The notes below the pieces were generated by a model. That model had not been told where the DNA came from and ran no database searches. It saw only the letters and a list, made by a program, of their open reading frames with translations. Positions 61,635 to 64,000 of a stretch of 64,000 bases of DNA are shown here, in pieces. The position numbers were made by a program, and so were the translations under genes. Numbering within the stretch: the first letter of the stretch is position 1; the number at the start of each line of letters is the position of its first letter. This DNA comes from Aidingimonas halophila (GTDB lineage Bacteria > Pseudomonadota > Gammaproteobacteria > Pseudomonadales > Halomonadaceae), in the NCBI RefSeq assembly GCF_900106955.1, contig NZ_FNNI01000010.1:1-64000 (forward strand). Reading direction: 5' to 3'.

Positions 61635-63056
61635 ATGACAACAGACAAGGCCGGCATCGTGGAAACCCTGGTCTCCCGACTGGGTGACAGCGGCGTATTG
61701 CGAGACGACGACGCGTTGTCGCGCTATACCCATGACTGGGCCGGCGATGCCCTGGGCACCCCCTTGGCCGTGGTACGACCACGCACGACCGATGAGGTCG
61801 CCGATATCGTCAGGCTATGCAACGAGCATGACCTGCGCATGGTCCCCCAGGGCGGTCATACCGGTCTGGTCGGCGGTGCGTTTCCCGACCGCGATCAGGA
61901 CGAGCTGATCATCAGCCTGGAGCGCATGAACCGCATCCGCGACCTGGACCCAGTCAATTTCAGCATGACGGTGGATGCCGGATGCATCCTTGAAGAGGTC
62001 AAGCAGGCCGCCGACACCGAGGACTGCGACTTCCCGTTGTCGCTGGGGGCGCAAGGCAGCTGTCAGATCGGTGGCAACATCGCCACCAATGCCGGCGGGC
62101 TCAACGTCCTCCGTTACGGCATGATGCGGGAGCTGGTACTGGGGCTGGAAGTGGTATTACCCAACGGCGAGATCTGGGACGGCCTGAGTGCCCTGCACAA
62201 GGATAATCGCGGCTATGATCTGGCCCAGCTGTTTCTGGGCAGCGAGGGGACTCTGGGTATCGTCACCGGTGCCGTACTCAAGCTCGTGCCCAAAGCGGAA
62301 CAGACGCGCACGGCATTGTTGGGCCTGCCCTCGGTCGCGGCGGTGATCGAACTCTATACTCTGGCACGCCGCGGTTGCAGCGACCTGCTTTCGGCCTTTG
62401 AACTGATCCCGCGCCGCTGCATCGAACTCGCCATGGAAGCCTCGCCGCAACTCAGCGATCCACTGGATGAGGCTTACCCCTGGTACGTACTGATGGAAGT
62501 CGCCGCTACCGGACCGATCGATCTCAGCGAGATGCTCGAGCGACTACTGGAAAACGGCATGGAGAAGGACCTGGTGCTGGACGGTGCGCTGGCCAGCAGT
62601 GACGCGCAGTCTCAGAATCTCTGGCAATTCCGCGAGAGCATGCTGGAAGGACAACGGCTCAAGGGCAAGCATTTGCGGACCGATGTCTCGGTACCGATCT
62701 CCGCGATCCCGGATTTCGTCGATCGGGCCGCGGTCATGGTATCGGACGTCTCGCCCGATTCCACAGTGATTGCCTACGGTCATATCGGCGATGGCAACCT
62801 GCACTTCAATATCCTGCCGCCGCCGGACACCTCGAACGAGGAAAGGCGGGTACTGCTCCATGACCTCGAGCAGCGCCTGTTCGCGATCCTCGACGAGTTC
62901 CGTGGCAGCATCAGTGCCGAGCACGGCATCGGCAGGACGAAGCAGGCCGCGTACCTGGCCAGACTCTCCCCCACGGAGCGGGAACTGATGCAGGGTATCA
63001 AGTCGCTCTTCGACCCGAAGGGTGTGATGAGTCGCGGCCGTATCCTGCCGGAATAA
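61635..63056 (+). CDS. FAD-binding oxidoreductase, D-2-hydroxyacid dehydrogenase type
   Basis: The 473-residue protein has the PCMH FAD domain (RMVPQGGHTGLVGGAFPD, SLGAQGSCQIGGNIATNAGG, LFLGSEGTLGIVTGAVLKL) and a C-terminal oxidase-type domain ending YGHIGDGNLHFNILPPP and SAEHGIGRTKQAAYL with the metal-type histidines. It resembles D-2-hydroxyglutarate and D-lactate dehydrogenases that pass electrons to a flavoprotein or quinone. It is third in the operon, and could oxidise a 2-hydroxy acid made in the pathway. Confidence 0.88.
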   Translation: MTTDKAGIVETLVSRLGDSGVLRDDDALSRYTHDWAGDALGTPLAVVRPRTTDEVADIVRLCNEHDLRMVPQGGHTGLVGGAFPDRDQDELIISLERMNRIRDLDPVNFSMTVDAGCILEEVKQAADTEDCDFPLSLGAQGSCQIGGNIATNAGGLNVLRYGMMRELVLGLEVVLPNGEIWDGLSALHKDNRGYDLAQLFLGSEGTLGIVTGAVLKLVPKAEQTRTALLGLPSVAAVIELYTLARRGCSDLLSAFELIPRRCIELAMEASPQLSDPLDEAYPWYVLMEVAATGPIDLSEMLERLLENGMEKDLVLDGALASSDAQSQNLWQFRESMLEGQRLKGKHLRTDVSVPISAIPDFVDRAAVMVSDVSPDSTVIAYGHIGDGNLHFNILPPPDTSNEERRVLLHDLEQRLFAILDEFRGSISAEHGIGRTKQAAYLARLSPTERELMQGIKSLFDPKGVMSRGRILPE

Positions 63057-63073
63057 CGACGTCTTGAAACGAC

Positions 63074-63105
63074 TGTGCCGGCACGGTGTTCGCCGTGCCG
63101 GCACA
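63074..63105. terminator. bidirectional terminator hairpin
   Basis: TGTGCCGGCACGG and CCGTGCCGGCACA form a perfect 13-bp stem with loop TGTTCG, between two convergent genes. No T-run follows on either side but the stem is very stable. Confidence 0.7.
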
Positions 63106-63132
63106 GAAGTCACTTCCGGACCGGTTTGCGTA

Positions 63133-64000
63133 TCAGGCGTGCTGACGACGCTTCACCGGGCCATTGTCATCATGGCGACGACGCGGCGGACGGCCGAGGT
63201 CTTCGCTGATTTCCAGCGCCTGACCGGCAACACGTGCCCGTGCCATCTTGGCCAGGACACCCGCCGGCAGCGAATTCGGCAATTCGACGGTGGAAAAGCC
63301 GTCCCGAATATCGATGCGACCGATCCGGTTGCCTTCGATACCCCCTTCATTGGCCAGCGCCCCCACCAATTGGCCGGGCTTGATGCCGTCCTTGTGGCCG
63401 ACAGCGACACGGTAACGTGTCATGCCTTCACGCGGACCACGGTCATCACGGCGACGCGCCGGCTTACCTTCACGCGGCGCGCGCTCCTTGCGCGGCGCCT
63501 GCAAGCGACCGATGGGCGGCTCGTCCGCACGTGCCATGGAAGCGAAGGCGCAGGCCAGCTCTACCGGGTCATGGCCTTCTTCGATCAATCTTTCAATCAG
63601 CGCTCGCTGTTCTTCGGCGCCGTTAGTGACCGTCCCGAGAGCACGCGCATGGAACACTTCATCACGATGCGCCCGGATAGCGGACTCATCGGGGAGCGCC
63701 ATCTCCGACATGTGCTGTCCGGTGGCTTGCTCCAGCCAGCGTACCTTGCGCGTTTCACGGGCACCGGCAAAGGTGATCGCCACGCCACTACGCCCGGCCC
63801 GACCGGTACGACCGATACGGTGGGTATAGGCTTCGCTGTCCTGGGGCAGATCATAGTTGATGACATGCGTGATACGTGCCACATCCAGGCCGCGTGCGGC
63901 GACATCGGTAGCAATCAGCACATCGACCTTGCCGCGCTTGAGACGGGTCACCGTACGTTCACGCAGGCTCTGGTCGAGATCGCCGGACAACGCCGCTGCG
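63133..64000 (-). CDS. DEAD-box RNA helicase, C-terminal part (DeaD/CsdA-like)
   Basis: The gene runs off the right edge, so only the last 289 codons are visible. They hold the second helicase domain ([20 protein letters not shown], motif [16 protein letters not shown], motif VI), a charged linker, and a C-terminal DbpA-type RNA-binding fold ([36 protein letters not shown]) followed by a basic tail. This order is that of DeaD/CsdA, the cold-shock and ribosome-assembly helicase. Arg-Pro-Lys-rich runs around [15 protein letters not shown] are typical of the linker. Confidence 0.9.
   Translation of the reverse strand, partial: AAALSGDLDQSLRERTVTRLKRGKVDVLIATDVAARGLDVARITHVINYDLPQDSEAYTHRIGRTGRAGRSGVAITFAGARETRKVRWLEQATGQHMSEMALPDESAIRAHRDEVFHARALGTVTNGAEEQRALIERLIEEGHDPVELACAFASMARADEPPIGRLQAPRKERAPREGKPARRRDDRGPREGMTRYRVAVGHKDGIKPGQLVGALANEGGIEGNRIGRIDIRDGFSTVELPNSLPAGVLAKMARARVAGQALEISEDLGRPPRRRHDDNGPVKRRQHA

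Noticed and set aside
1-64000. CRISPR array, rRNA or tRNA genes
   Set aside because: No regularly spaced direct repeats and no recognisable rRNA or tRNA cloverleaf sequence were seen on reading; a dedicated scan was not possible.

Overview
The window reads as chromosome of a GC-rich, probably marine or halophilic gammaproteobacterium, most likely Halomonas or a close relative. This is inferred from gene content (three TRAP-type uptake loci, many sugar-acid enzymes, NhaA, FrnE-like DsbA, DUF427, DUF3820, DeaD-type helicase). No rRNA or tRNA gene was seen, so the placement is not proven. Both ends cut genes: possibly an IS OrfA at the left edge, and a DEAD-box RNA helicase at the right edge.

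Positions 1-11,000 are accessory. An AT-rich gene with a PD-(D/E)XK-type motif is followed by a DMT exporter, a CGNR/ABATE regulator divergent from an alpha/beta hydrolase, an unknown three-helix membrane protein, a solo tyrosine recombinase, and a two-gene Gabija-type anti-phage system (GajA OLD/TOPRIM nuclease, GajB UvrD-like helicase). Degenerate copies of a short repeat sit at the module edges.

Positions 10,700-22,600 are mostly ordinary chromosome: DUF427, FrnE-like oxidoreductase, thioredoxin 2, a diguanylate cyclase, azoreductase with a divergent LysR regulator, MTA/SAH nucleosidase, TetR-MFS, an Ada-AlkA fusion followed by O6-alkylguanine methyltransferase, an RND-pump scar, and AraC-LysE.

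Positions 22,700-26,350 look like an integron-type cassette cluster without an integrase. Small genes all lie on the minus strand (VOC protein, 5'-nucleotidase, GFA protein, a Phd/RelE toxin-antitoxin pair, SnoaL-like protein). They are separated by roughly 54-139 bp imperfect palindromes with GTTRRRY/RYYYAAC-like ends, and most stop codons fall inside or beside a palindrome. The array ends at a decayed second copy of the DUF427 gene.

Positions 26,600-33,000 hold gene debris and then a TAXI-TRAP uptake locus with two SDR dehydrogenases, a perfect 30-bp palindrome and a GntR regulator with two apparent HTH domains. Positions 33,000-39,600 mix intact genes (NhaA, Crp-like regulator, YciI, methyltransferase) with remnants (cyclic-glucan synthase N-terminus, GntR tail, VOC head, YdeI tail). 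Positions 39,600-46,000 are an IclR-linked acyl-CoA/TRAP operon.

Positions 47,500-63,060 form a sugar-acid catabolic region: SDR, FAH and UxaA-type enzymes; dctPQM with an Ldh-family dehydrogenase and a FadR-type regulator; a four-carbon-acid kinase with PdxA2 and an SDR; and a FAH dehydratase, L-fuconate dehydratase and FAD oxidoreductase. Three promoter regions share a GTAT-(6-7 nt)-ATAC motif, suggesting one regulon. In all three TRAP loci a strong hairpin directly follows the binding-protein gene.
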